Assembly (NCBI RefSeq): GCF_040676675.1
Contig: NZ_JBFAPK010000008.1
Location: 139,618-203,617, forward strand
DNA from: JBFAPK01 sp040676675
GTDB taxonomy: Bacteria > Actinomycetota > Actinomycetes > Mycobacteriales > Micromonosporaceae
Direction of reading: 5' to 3'
DNA: 64,000 nt
Positions 7,312 through 17,519 of this stretch are shown piece by piece (the stretch's first letter is position 1; every line of letters begins with the position of its first letter). The notes below the pieces were generated by a model. It saw nothing but the letters and a program-made list of their open reading frames with translations. It was not told the origin of the DNA and did not search any database. The position numbers and the translations under genes are program-made.

Positions 7312-9162
7312 CATCGCCTCCTTGGCAGCTCTGGGTGTGCGACGGATGGATGCCCGGACGGCGGCGCGGCGAAACCCGGCGGGCGGGCCGTGCTGTTCGG
7401 GCGCACCGGTCCAGTGGCCGACGAGTTCGCGGTACGCCGCCGAGCGCCGCAGCAGCGCGTCGTGGCGGTCCAGCCGCGGCGCGCCGCCGTCGAGCAGGAG
7501 CACCCGCCGGGCGCGCAGGGCCGAACTGATCCGGTGCGCGATCACCACCAGCGTCCCGTCGCGGGCGGCGAAGCAGCTCTCCACCCGCGCCTCGGCCGCC
7601 GGGTCGAGGTGGCAGGTCGCCTCGTCGAGGATCGCCAGCGGGGCGGGGGAGAGGTACGCCCGGACCAGCGCGACGAGCTGCCGCTCACCGGCCGAGAGGG
7701 TGGCCGGGTCGAGCGGGGCCGCGAGCCCGCCGAGCCGGTCGACCAGCGGCCCGAGCCCGAGCCGACCGGCCACCTCCATGATCTCGGCGTCACCGGCGGT
7801 GGGGCGCAGGTAGCGCAGGTTGGCCGCGAGCGGGCCGGTGAAGACGTACGCCTCCTGCGGGATGAGCACCCGGCGACCGGCCAGCACCGCCGGGTCCACC
7901 CCGTCGACCGGGGCGCCCGCGAGCCGGACCGTACCGGCCTGCGGCGCCAGCAGCCCCGCGATCACGGCGGCGAGCGTCGACTTCCCGGCGCCGCTGGGCC
8001 CGACCACGGCGAGGTGCTCCCCGGCGGGCAGGTCCAGGTCGAGGCTCTCCAGCACCGGCCGGGCGTGCGGCCCGTACCGGAAGGTCACCCCGCGCAGCCG
8101 CACCGCTGGCGCCTGCCCACGACCCGGCGCCTCCCCACGGCTCGGCGTTCCCGCGCCGCGCGGCGCCTCCGCGTGGTCCCGCGTTCCCGCGCCGGCCGGC
8201 GTCTCCGCCCCCGGGCCGGCCGCGGCCCGCAGGATCCGATCCAGCGTCACCACGAAGCGCAGCCCGCCGCCGGCGATCCCCTGCACCAGCGTGTGCAGCG
8301 CCGGCTGGAGCCCGGTGGCGACGTAGACCAGCGCCCCGAGTACGGCCCCGGCGGTCAGGCCGCGCCGGACCAGCCACGGCGCCGCGAGCAGCAGTACCCC
8401 GAGCGGCAGCCAGCCGCCGATCGCCAGGCTCAGCCCGCGTACCGCGGTCGCCCGCGCCACCGCCCGCTCCGCCGCGGCCTGCGCGTCGACGCGTACGCCG
8501 ATCCCGGCCGTCACCTCGTCCTGCGCCCCGCACGCCACCACGTCCCGGTGCCCGGCCAGGGCCGTGCCCGCCGCCGCGCCGAGCCGCTCGCCCGCGCGGA
8601 CGTACTCGCGCTGCCGGCGCACCATCCCCGGCAGGCCGGCGGCGAAGACCCCCAGCCCGACCAGGAGCGGTACGGCCACCAGGGCGGCGACGACCGGCGC
8701 CAGGGAGGCGAGTCCCAGCAGGGCGGCGCCGGCGGCGAAGAGGAAGCCCCGCACCACCATGACCAGGCCGGCGAAGGTGTCCCGGACGATCTCGACCTGG
8801 TGGGTCAGCCGGGCCGCCGCGCCGGTGTCCGGGCGCCCGCCCGGCGCGGTCGCCGCCCGCAGCGCACCACCAACCACCCGCCGCGCCAGCTCGTCCCGGA
8901 ACGGCTCCACAATCTCGCCGAGGCAGCCGTAGGCCCGCCCGCTGCCGACCGCGCCGACCGCGATCGCCGCCGCCAGCGACCCCAGCCAGGCCAGTCCGGT
9001 GACCGGACGGCCGGCGAGGAAACCGTCGTCGACCGCGCGGGCCGTGGCGTAGCCGCCGAGCAGCGTGGGCAGCGCCTCGGCCAGCGACCAGAGTGCCAGC
9101 CGGCCGAGCGGCCGGGGCGCGGCGCGGCGCAGGAAGTCGGCCGTGAACCGGGCGGGGCTCAC
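7117..9162 (-). CDS. ramB: RamB-type ABC exporter (TMD-NBD), open frame fused to CsbD
   Basis: The GTG start at 9162 overlaps the ramA stop (GTGA). The first ~615 residues are an ABC half-exporter: helices from about residue 20 to 300, a low-complexity linker, then Walker A GPSGAGKST, signature LSAGERQ and Walker B LAILDEATCHLDP. The position matches ramB in ramCSAB loci, whose two ABC proteins are thought to export the SapB lanthipeptide. The frame does not stop after the ATPase domain but runs through a ~30-residue basic linker into a complete CsbD sequence, giving 681 residues. Normal RamB ends near the HWTGAP segment, so this may be a lost stop codon, a sequence error or a real fusion. 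Confidence 0.85.
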   Translation of the reverse strand: MSPARFTADFLRRAAPRPLGRLALWSLAEALPTLLGGYATARAVDDGFLAGRPVTGLAWLGSLAAAIAVGAVGSGRAYGCLGEIVEPFRDELARRVVGGALRAATAPGGRPDTGAAARLTHQVEIVRDTFAGLVMVVRGFLFAAGAALLGLASLAPVVAALVAVPLLVGLGVFAAGLPGMVRRQREYVRAGERLGAAAGTALAGHRDVVACGAQDEVTAGIGVRVDAQAAAERAVARATAVRGLSLAIGGWLPLGVLLLAAPWLVRRGLTAGAVLGALVYVATGLQPALHTLVQGIAGGGLRFVVTLDRILRAAAGPGAETPAGAGTRDHAEAPRGAGTPSRGEAPGRGQAPAVRLRGVTFRYGPHARPVLESLDLDLPAGEHLAVVGPSGAGKSTLAAVIAGLLAPQAGTVRLAGAPVDGVDPAVLAGRRVLIPQEAYVFTGPLAANLRYLRPTAGDAEIMEVAGRLGLGPLVDRLGGLAAPLDPATLSAGERQLVALVRAYLSPAPLAILDEATCHLDPAAEARVESCFAARDGTLVVIAHRISSALRARRVLLLDGGAPRLDRHDALLRRSAAYRELVGHWTGAPEQHGPPAGFRRAAVRASIRRTPRAAKEAMMSVEDKIEHKAEEIKGAVKEGYGDATDNERLQAEGRTDRDAASVKQAGDKVKDAAHHVKDVFDR

Positions 9163-10916
9163 CCCGACCGCCCCGCCGGGACGGCCGTCGACCGGGCCGC
9201 CGCGCGCTCCTCGGCGGGCGGCTGGAAGACCGCCCGGTAGGCGGGGTCGGCCCAGAGGTCCGCGTGGCGGCCCACCGCCCGCAGCCGGCCACCGTCCAGC
9301 CAGGCCACCCGGTCGGCCGCGGCGGCGGTACCGGCCCGGTGGGTCACGATCAGCCGGGTACGTCCGTCCGCCGGCCCGGCCAGCGCCCGCGTGATCCGGC
9401 GCTCGGTGACCGTGTCCAGGCTGGAGGTGGCGTCGTCCAGGACGAGCAGCCGCCGCGCGTGCAGCGCCCGGGCCAGCCCGATCCGCTGGGCCTCGCCGCC
9501 GGACATCGGGGCCTGCGCGAGCGGGGTGTGCCAGCGCCCGGGCAGCCGCTCGACGACCCCGTCCACCGCCGCGGCGCGCGCCGCCCGCCGGATCTCGGCG
9601 AGCGCCGGCCGCGCGCCGCCGAGGCCGATCGCGTCGGCGACGGTGTCGCCGACCAGCACCGGCCGTTCGAAGCCGTAGCCGACGGCGGCCCGCAGCGCGG
9701 CGCGGTCGAGCCGGCGCAGCGGTACGCCGTCGAGCAGCACCTCGCCCGCGTCCGGATCGCGCAGCCGGCCGGCCACCGCCGCCAGGGTCGACTTGCCGGC
9801 GCCCGAGGCACCCACCACCGCCGTCGAGGCACCGGCCGGCAGGTGCAGGTCGATCCGGTCCAGGATCGGCGGGCCGGCGTCGGGGCCGGTCGCGTCGTCG
9901 CGGTAGACCGTGACCCCGCGCAGCGTCACCGCGCCGGGCCCGGCGGGCAGCGGCTCGCTGCCGTACGTCCGGACCGGCTCGGCCAGCACCTCGGCGGCGC
10001 GCCGGGCCCCGGCCCGGGTACGCACCAGCCGGTTGACGGTGGAGAGCACCGCGCCGAGGCCGGCGCCGAGCGCGGCGTACCGGGTGGCCGCGAAGAGTTC
10101 GCCCGGGGTGAGCCAGCCCGCCGAGACCGACCATCCCCCCACGGCCAGCACCGCGACCGGGAGCAGCGGCGCCACCGTGGCGTTGCGGGCCGTCGCGCGG
10201 GCCAGCGCCCGCCAGGTGGCCAGCCCGTGCCGGTGCAGTTCGGGGAGGGCGTCGAGCACGCGCGCCCGCTCGGCCGCGACCGTACCGGCGGCGGCCACCG
10301 AGCGGGCCCCGCCGAGCGACTCCAGCAGCCGCCCGGCCATGCTTCCGAGGCAGCGCTGGTAGCCGGCGACCGCGGCCGAGGCGTCGGCGACGAACGCCCG
10401 CATGAGCAGCCCGAGCAGGGCCAGCCCGGCCAGGAACACCGCGCCGAGCAGCGGTTCCAGCAGCAGCAGGGCGACGGTGCCGCCGATCGGCGGCAGCAGC
10501 GCGGCGACCCCCAGCACGGCGGCGGTCCCGGCCTGACCGGCGTCGGCGGCCTGCGCGACGAGCCGGCCGACCAGGTCACCCACCGGCCACCGGCCGGCGG
10601 CGCGGGGATCGAGCGCGAACAGGTGCCGGACCAGCCGGTGCCGCAGCCGGGCGGTCGCGCGGGCGTCGGCGTGGCCGCCGGCCAGCGCGCCGAGCGTGTC
10701 GGTGGCGGCCACCACGGCGACGAGCCCGGCGGCCGCGAGGGGCCACCAGGTGCCGCCACCGGCGAGGGCGGCGTCCACGGCGAGGCCGAGCGCCGCCGGC
10801 AGGAGCAGTTCGGCGGCGGCGCCGGCCACCGCCAGCGCCGCGAGGGCGGGGACCCAGCCGCCGGCGTACCGGACGGCCCGCAGCAGCGGCCGGTCGCCGC
10901 CCCCGGTCGGATCCAT
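9159..10916 (-). CDS. ramA: RamA-type ABC exporter (TMD-NBD)
   Basis: 585 residues. The ATG at 10916 follows a GGAGG site. The transmembrane domain spans about residues 15-310 and the ATPase has Walker A GASGAGKST, an altered signature MSGGEAQR and Walker B LLVLDDATSSLD, where aspartate replaces the usual catalytic glutamate. That substitution suggests a degenerate ATP site in a heterodimer with RamB, whose Walker B has the normal ...DEA. Located between ramS and ramB, it should export the modified lanthipeptide. The gene is separated from ramS by a strong hairpin, which would lower its expression relative to the peptide. Confidence 0.9.
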   Translation of the reverse strand: MDPTGGGDRPLLRAVRYAGGWVPALAALAVAGAAAELLLPAALGLAVDAALAGGGTWWPLAAAGLVAVVAATDTLGALAGGHADARATARLRHRLVRHLFALDPRAAGRWPVGDLVGRLVAQAADAGQAGTAAVLGVAALLPPIGGTVALLLLEPLLGAVFLAGLALLGLLMRAFVADASAAVAGYQRCLGSMAGRLLESLGGARSVAAAGTVAAERARVLDALPELHRHGLATWRALARATARNATVAPLLPVAVLAVGGWSVSAGWLTPGELFAATRYAALGAGLGAVLSTVNRLVRTRAGARRAAEVLAEPVRTYGSEPLPAGPGAVTLRGVTVYRDDATGPDAGPPILDRIDLHLPAGASTAVVGASGAGKSTLAAVAGRLRDPDAGEVLLDGVPLRRLDRAALRAAVGYGFERPVLVGDTVADAIGLGGARPALAEIRRAARAAAVDGVVERLPGRWHTPLAQAPMSGGEAQRIGLARALHARRLLVLDDATSSLDTVTERRITRALAGPADGRTRLIVTHRAGTAAAADRVAWLDGGRLRAVGRHADLWADPAYRAVFQPPAEERAAARSTAVPAGRSG

Positions 10917-10937
10917 CGTCCCTCCGGTACGCCGGGC

Positions 10938-10981
10938 CGGGTTGCCCTGGGCGGGTACGTCTACCCGCCCAGGGCAACCCG
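10938..10981 (-). terminator. Strong hairpin between ramS and ramA
   Basis: A perfect 18-bp stem, 10938-10955 with 10964-10981 (CGGGTTGCCCTGGGCGGG and its complement), 8-base loop. It lies 12 bases after the ramS stop and probably acts as a partial terminator, so that more peptide message than transporter message is made. Confidence 0.88.
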
Positions 10982-10993
10982 ACGGTGCCTGGC

Positions 10994-11125
10994 TCAGTTG
11001 CAGGTCGTCACGGAGAGCGAGCTGTCGCCGCAGAGCAGCAGGCTCGCCCGGCTGCCGCCGCCGTCGCCACCACCACCGCGCTCGGCCGGGGTCAGCTCCA
11101 GGCCCTGGAGGTCCAGAAGCGTCAT
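10994..11125 (-). CDS. ramS: RamS, SapB-type class III lanthipeptide precursor
   Basis: 43 residues. The leader starts MTLLDLQGLELTP, containing the LLDLQ recognition motif of class III leaders, then a glycine-rich stretch, then the core GSRASLLLCGDSSLSVTTCN. The core differs from Streptomyces SapB at essentially one position (Val for Ile). Ser28-Cys32 and Ser38-Cys42 would form the two lanthionine rings; Ser35 and Ser36 are candidates for dehydration. SapB is a surfactant that lowers water surface tension for hyphal growth into air. A GGGAGG site precedes the ATG; the gene is 36 bases after ramC. Too short for routine gene calling but unmistakable. Confidence 0.96.
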   Translation of the reverse strand: MTLLDLQGLELTPAERGGGGDGGGSRASLLLCGDSSLSVTTCN

Positions 11126-11161
11126 GTCGTGCCACCTCCCTTCTCGACTGTCGATGGGGTT

Positions 11162-13852
11162 TCACCCTCGCGGCCGCGAGGGGAGCTGGTTGGCGCCGGT
11201 GAGCGGCGCGAGGAAGGGCAGCGTGACCGGCTCCGGGTGCCGGGCCGCGCCCACGGCGAGCAGTACGCCCGCGGTGCCGGTGGCCAGGTCCATCGAGAGC
11301 CGCAGCAGCTGCTCGCCGGGGAACGCGAGCCCGTCGGCGTACGGGAGCGCGTGCCAGGCCAGCCGGCGCAGCTGGGCGCTCAGCTCGTCCCGCTCGTCGT
11401 GCACCCGGGCGGCGAGGTAGGCGATGATCCCGGCGCGACCGGCGAAGAGGCCGGACTGGGCGTAGAACGGCGACCGCGCGGCGCGGCGGATCCCGGCGGC
11501 GGCCTCGACGAGGTCCTCCTCCCGCGGGCGGTGCCCGAGGTACTGGTCGAGCACCATCCCGATGCCGACGCTGCCGTGCGCGAGGTACGGCATGGTGCGC
11601 CAGCCCTCGTCGACCTCCAGTGCCCCGTCCGGGCGCACCACGCAGCGGCGCAGGTCCTGGCGGAGCGCGGCGGCGGCGTGGTCGAGCAGGGCCGGCTCGC
11701 CGGTCAGCTCGTGCAGCCGCAGGAACATCAGCGCCACGCCGGCGCGTCCCCGGGTGAGCCCGGCGTACCGGTGCGCGCCGCCGCTGGTCTCGACCTCGGT
11801 GTCCTCGGGGTAGCGGGCCGTCACCAGGTCGGCCGCGTGGAAGGCCGCCTCGCGCAGGGCCGGCTCGCCGGTCCGCCCGGCCAGCTCGGCCAGGTTCAGC
11901 GCGATGCCGGGCAGGCCGCTGACCAGGTCGAGCCCCAACTCCCGCCAGGGTTCGCGCAGGCAGACGTCGACCAGATCGAGGGCGGGCTGACGGTGGCCGA
12001 GCCGCTCCAGCGCGAAGGCCACCCCGTGCAGCCCGTCGTAGAGGCCGCAGCGGGCGCCCGAGGGGAGGCGGCGTACCCGGTCGAGCAGCCACCGTTCGTG
12101 TTCGGGCCGCGGTTCGACGCCGGTCGCCCGCAGCGCGTAGAGCACGCCCGCCGCGCCGTGGCCGAGGCTCAGCCCGCCGGTGCGGAACTGTTCGATGTCG
12201 CCGGGGAAGAGCCGGTCGTCGCGGTCGGGCGTGGCGCTGGCGAGGATCGCGCGGGCCAGGGCGGCCCGCAGCGCCGGCCAGTTCGCCGCCTCCGCGAAGT
12301 CGAGCGGGCCGGGCCGCCCGGTCGCGGCGCCGACCGGGGCGGGGCGGGGCGCCGCGACCGGGGTGCGCGGGGCCGGTGCGGCGCCGCGCACCCCGGCCGG
12401 CGCGCCGTCGTCGGTGCGGGCAGGGGCCGGCGGCGCCGCCCGGCCCGGGCCGACGATCTCCGCGACCGCCTCGTCGAGGAAGTCGCGCGGCACCGGGAAG
12501 TGCGCCGCCACGATGTCGGCCAGGTGCGCGGCCTTGCCCGGGTCGAGCCGGACCAGCTGCGTCACCGGCAGGAAGAGCGCCAGCCGCAGGCAGGCGAGGG
12601 CGTACCGGTCGACGGCCGGGCCGGTACGGTCCCGGGGCGCGGCGAAGCCCTGGTTGCGCAGGCCGGGCCGGCGCTCCTCGGTCACCGGCGCGGCCACCTC
12701 GAAGTCGACCAGCGCCACGCTGTCGTCCGGCCGGACCATGACGTTGAACAGGTGCAGGTCCCCGTAGACCAGCCCGCGTTCGTGTATCGCGTCGACGGCG
12801 GCCTCGACCTGGGCGTACACGTGCCGGGCCCAGGCGGCGTACCCGGCCCGGTCGGCCGGGGTCGCGTCGGCGTCGGTCAGCGGGTAGCGCTGCACGAGGA
12901 CCTTGTTCAACGCCCGGCCGTCGACGAACTCGCAGGCGAGGAAGTGGTGGTCGCCGAGGACGAACTCGTCGTGCAGCCGCGGTACCTGCGGCACGTCGGC
13001 CAGCCGCCGCAGCGCGTCGGCCTCGCGGCGCAGCCGGGTGGTGGCGTCCTCGCCCGCGGCGTCGAGCCCGGCGTACGGGCGCGCCTCCTTGAGCACCACC
13101 GTCTCGTCGGTACGGGTGTCCCGGGCGACGTAGAGCCCGCCCGCGTTCGAGAAGTGGATCACCCGTTCGATCCGGTACGGCAGCTCGGCGGTGGTGGTCG
13201 CGTTCCGGGCCGCCAGGTGCGGGGCGAGGAACGGCGGCAGCGTGACCCACTCCGGTACCCGGAAGACGGGCTCCCGGCGGTCGGGTACCAGGGTGCCGCT
13301 CGCGTCGGCGACGGCCGGCACCACCTGTCCCTCGGGGGAGAGGCAGTACCGCGCGGCGAAGCCGCCGTAGCGGACGTAGACCGGTCCGGCGCCGTAGCGC
13401 AGGTCGCTGAGGATGTAGGGGCCGGGCTCCCCGTCGAGGAGCTCGGCCAGCTCCTTGCAGGCCAGCTCCAGCTCGGCCTCGTCGCGGGGGTAGACGGTGA
13501 CGAACTTGCCGCTGGAGCCGCGCGGGGCGTACTTGGCGTTGCGCAGCAGCAGCATCCGCGGTCCACGGAGGAACTTGAACGACAGCCCGCGCGGTACGCA
13601 GTACTCGAAGACGGCGTCCAGCACGCGCTCGGCGTTCTCCAGGCAGGCCGAGACGTGGATCTTCCAGCCCTGGGGCGGCAGGTCGCCGCCGCGCGGGCCG
13701 TAGATCAGCCAGTCGTCCTTCGGCTCGCGTTCCCAGCCCGGCGGCACCGGGCGGTCGGCGGCGGCGAAGCCCGGCGTACGGGCGCCGGTGCTGGCGAGGG
13801 AGTCGTAGAACAGCGGGTCGACCGCGCAGTACGCGTCGTAGCGCTCGTCCAT
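11162..13852 (-). CDS. ramC: RamC, class III lanthionine synthetase (LanKC)
   Basis: 896 residues with the three-part class III layout: N-terminal lyase region starting MDERYDAYCAVDPLFYDS, a kinase domain (YGDLHLFNVMV catalytic loop near residue 360, LVDFEVA for the metal-binding DFG), and a C-terminal LanC-like cyclase with five inner repeats (GLYDGLHGVA, GLPGIALNLAEL, GRAGVALMFLRL, AHGSVGIGMVL, GLFAGRAGIIAYL). The cyclase lacks the Cys-Cys-His zinc ligands, as is normal for class III. It phosphorylates and dehydrates serines in RamS and forms its rings. First gene of the ramCSAB operon; no ramR regulator is adjacent. Confidence 0.95.
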   Translation of the reverse strand: MDERYDAYCAVDPLFYDSLASTGARTPGFAAADRPVPPGWEREPKDDWLIYGPRGGDLPPQGWKIHVSACLENAERVLDAVFEYCVPRGLSFKFLRGPRMLLLRNAKYAPRGSSGKFVTVYPRDEAELELACKELAELLDGEPGPYILSDLRYGAGPVYVRYGGFAARYCLSPEGQVVPAVADASGTLVPDRREPVFRVPEWVTLPPFLAPHLAARNATTTAELPYRIERVIHFSNAGGLYVARDTRTDETVVLKEARPYAGLDAAGEDATTRLRREADALRRLADVPQVPRLHDEFVLGDHHFLACEFVDGRALNKVLVQRYPLTDADATPADRAGYAAWARHVYAQVEAAVDAIHERGLVYGDLHLFNVMVRPDDSVALVDFEVAAPVTEERRPGLRNQGFAAPRDRTGPAVDRYALACLRLALFLPVTQLVRLDPGKAAHLADIVAAHFPVPRDFLDEAVAEIVGPGRAAPPAPARTDDGAPAGVRGAAPAPRTPVAAPRPAPVGAATGRPGPLDFAEAANWPALRAALARAILASATPDRDDRLFPGDIEQFRTGGLSLGHGAAGVLYALRATGVEPRPEHERWLLDRVRRLPSGARCGLYDGLHGVAFALERLGHRQPALDLVDVCLREPWRELGLDLVSGLPGIALNLAELAGRTGEPALREAAFHAADLVTARYPEDTEVETSGGAHRYAGLTRGRAGVALMFLRLHELTGEPALLDHAAAALRQDLRRCVVRPDGALEVDEGWRTMPYLAHGSVGIGMVLDQYLGHRPREEDLVEAAAGIRRAARSPFYAQSGLFAGRAGIIAYLAARVHDERDELSAQLRRLAWHALPYADGLAFPGEQLLRLSMDLATGTAGVLLAVGAARHPEPVTLPFLAPLTGANQLPSRPRG

Positions 13853-14068
13853 CTCTGCCGACTCCTCCGGGTCAACCCGTGCGGGGCATCCCTGATCCGT
13901 CCGTCGGCATCGAGTCTGCGGGGCGCGCTGGAGTCACCTCTAGTGCGTTGTGTCACCACGCTCCGTGCATGGTGCACGGCTACCCATGACAAATGTCAGC
14001 CCGCCCCGCGTCCGCCGAACAGGCCCGCCCCGCGTCCGCCGAACACCGCCGGGCCGTGGCGGTACGGC
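13853..14068 (-). promoter_or_regulatory. ramC promoter region with repeated GTCACC motif and a palindrome
   Basis: Upstream of ramC, GTCACC occurs at 13933-13938 and again at 13952-13957, a direct repeat with 19-base period that could bind a RamR-type LuxR regulator. CCGTGCA-tgg-TGCACGG (13963-13979) is a perfect 7-bp inverted repeat. From about 14000 to 14045 a 24-base unit rich in CCGCGTCCGCCGAAC is present twice. Operator function is inferred. Confidence 0.35.
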
Positions 14069-14107
14069 GAAGGGCCCGGCCCCGCGCGAGGCGGGACCGG
14101 GCCCTTC
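14069..14107. terminator. Terminator downstream of the LVIVD-repeat gene
   Basis: Arms 14069-14085 and 14091-14107 (GAAGGGCCCGG against CCGGGCCCTTC, extended by CCCGC/GCGGG) with one mismatch and a 5-base loop, 20 bases past the stop of the minus-strand gene. Confidence 0.85.
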
Positions 14108-14127
14108 GTCAGGTGGAGCGTGGAGCG

Positions 14128-15657
<1,530 letters not shown>

Positions 15658-15722
15658 CTGGTGGCACCCTTCGAAAGGGGTTGACGATTGTCGACACCTT
15701 ACTCGTCGATATGCTACAGGGG

Positions 15723-15738
15723 TGTGACCATGGTCACA
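15723..15738. promoter_or_regulatory. CRP/FNR-type palindrome between divergent genes
   Basis: TGTGACCATGGTCACA is a perfect 16-base palindrome that fits the CRP consensus TGTGA-N6-TCACA exactly. It lies 65 bases from the LVIVD gene start and 56 from the DUF305 gene start, placed to control both. A GATATGCT promoter-like element lies just to its left. Confidence 0.7.
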
Positions 15739-15794
15739 TCGAGGAACTTGTCGGGTGGCTACGATCCCGGAGACCCTCGACCCGGAGGTACACA

Positions 15795-16493
15795 ATGGCC
15801 AACGCCCGCCGGCGCGCACTCGTACTCGCCGTGGTGGTGGTGACCGCGCTGCTGGTCGCGGGCGCCGCCGTACGCGCGCGGACGAGAGGGGCGGAGCGCA
15901 CCGCGACCCGCCCCGTCGCCGTCGCCACCACGCCGGCCGGCGATGCCGGGGCGGCACCCGTGATCGCGCCCGGTCGCCCCGGGGAACCGGCCGTGATCAA
16001 TCCGACCGGTACCCCGGCGGGGCAGTCGGACCGGTACAACGATCTCGACGCGTACTTCGTCCGGATGATGATCCCGCACCACACGCAGGCACTGCAGATG
16101 GCCGAGTTGGCGCCGGACCGGGCCGCCGACCCGCGGATCAAGGTGCTCGCCGACCGGATCCGGGCCAGCCAGGTGCCGGAGGTGCTGCGGATGCGGGGCT
16201 GGCTGGACGCCCGCCACCTCGACGCCGACGCCGACGTGCGCGGCGGCCACGACCACGGGACCATGCGCGGCATGCAGACGCCCGACGCGATGCGGCGGCT
16301 GACCGACGCCAGGGGCGCCGACTTCGACCGCCTCTTCGTCCAGATGATGATCGATCACCACGAGGGCGCGATCGAGATGGCGACCAACGTACTGAAGGTC
16401 GGCATCGACGTCACGGTGGAGGAGATGGCCACCAGCATCGCCGCCGAGCAGGCGATCGAGATCACCCGGATGCGCGAGTTGTTCCCCGCCTGA
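15795..16493 (+). CDS. DUF305 domain-containing membrane-anchored protein
   Basis: 232 residues from the ATG at 15795, which has a GGAGG site upstream. An N-terminal helix (residues 7-24, ALVLAVVVVTALLVAGAA) anchors or exports it. The DUF305 domain contains the duplicated motifs MMIPHHTQALQMA (near 93) and MMIDHHEGAIEMA (near 183), four-helix ferritin-like elements whose paired histidines and methionines suggest metal (often copper) binding. Function in the family is not settled. It shares the CRP-like site with the divergent LVIVD gene. Confidence 0.88.
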   Translation: MANARRRALVLAVVVVTALLVAGAAVRARTRGAERTATRPVAVATTPAGDAGAAPVIAPGRPGEPAVINPTGTPAGQSDRYNDLDAYFVRMMIPHHTQALQMAELAPDRAADPRIKVLADRIRASQVPEVLRMRGWLDARHLDADADVRGGHDHGTMRGMQTPDAMRRLTDARGADFDRLFVQMMIDHHEGAIEMATNVLKVGIDVTVEEMATSIAAEQAIEITRMRELFPA

Positions 16494-16651
16494 CCCGGCG
16501 TACGCCGGGACGGTCCACTTCGGACGTGCTGGCCTCGGGTGCTAACGGTCGGACGGTGAGTTGTGTCAACCTGTTGTCAGTACATCTTGCCGTCCCTCGG
16601 CGCGCGCGGGCGAGGTGCATCCGCGCGCGACCGCGCCTTCGAGGAGGGCCC

Positions 16652-17389
16652 GTGGCCGGACCTGAGATCGCCGTCGACCGGAACAGCCCGGTTCCGCTCT
16701 ACTTCCAGGTCGCGGAGCAGTTCGCCGCCGCGATCCAGCGTGGCGACCTCACCCCGGGGCAGCGGCTGGACAGCGAGATCCAGATCGCGGACCAGCTCGG
16801 CCTCTCCCGCCCGACCGTGCGCCAGGCCATCGCGCACCTGGTCGACCGGGGGCTGATCGTCCGCCGCCGCGGGGTCGGTACCGAGGTGGTGCGCGGCGAG
16901 GTCCGCCGCGCGGTCGAGCTGACCAGCCTCTACGACGACCTGCGCCGCAGCGGCCAGGAGCCGACCACCTCCGTGCTCGAACTGCGGGCGGTGCCGGCCG
17001 GCTCCGACGTGGCCCGCGCCCTGGACGTACCGGAGGGCGCGCCCGTACAGCACGTGCGGCGCCTGCGCTTCGCCAACGGCGAGCCGCTGGCCATCATGCA
17101 GAACTGGCTCCCCGCCGACCTGGTTCCGCTCAGCGTCGAGCGCCTCCAGGAGCAGGGCCTGTACGGAATCCTGCGCGCGGCCGGGATGCGCGTGCGCGGC
17201 GCGCACCAGCGGATCGGCGCGCGGGCGGCGACCGCGGCGGAGGCGCGCATGCTCGACGAGCGGCGCGGGTCGCCGCTGCTGACGATGACCCGTACCGCGT
17301 ACGACGACGGCGGCCGGTACGTCGAACACGGCTCGCACATCTACCGCGCCGGGCGGTACTCCCTTGAGGTCACGGTGGCCGAGCGGTAA
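16652..17389 (+). CDS. GntR/HutC family transcriptional regulator with UTRA domain
   Basis: 245 residues from the GTG at 16652, preceded by GAGGAGGG. The N-terminal winged helix is typical (PLYFQVAEQFAAAIQRGDL, then LGLSRPTVRQAIAHLVDRGL, residues ~10-75) and a UTRA effector domain follows (~90-240, ending HIYRAGRYSLEVTV). It lies 130 bases before the sugar transporter operon on the same strand and is very likely its local repressor, sensing a sugar or sugar phosphate. TGTCA-N2-ACATC occurs both before this gene (16575-16586) and before the operon (17456-17467), a candidate shared operator. Confidence 0.9.
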   Translation: MAGPEIAVDRNSPVPLYFQVAEQFAAAIQRGDLTPGQRLDSEIQIADQLGLSRPTVRQAIAHLVDRGLIVRRRGVGTEVVRGEVRRAVELTSLYDDLRRSGQEPTTSVLELRAVPAGSDVARALDVPEGAPVQHVRRLRFANGEPLAIMQNWLPADLVPLSVERLQEQGLYGILRAAGMRVRGAHQRIGARAATAAEARMLDERRGSPLLTMTRTAYDDGGRYVEHGSHIYRAGRYSLEVTVAER

Positions 17390-17455
17390 CCGGCGGTGGT
17401 TGGCGAAAATCTTGTTACCGGATCATTTCCTTGGCATGTATTTACGTCGTCAGGC

Positions 17456-17467
17456 TGTCATGACATC
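17456..17467. promoter_or_regulatory. Candidate GntR operator upstream of the sugar operon
   Basis: TGTCATGACATC contains the palindrome TGTCATGACA. A near copy, TGTCAGTACATC, occurs at 16575-16586 ahead of the gntR gene itself. Sharing between the regulator and the adjacent operon suggests its binding site; not proven. Confidence 0.5.
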
Positions 17468-17519
17468 CTGCCTCCACTGAGCTCTCTTCGAAGCCCCACC
17501 TTGCGAAGGGAATACCGAC

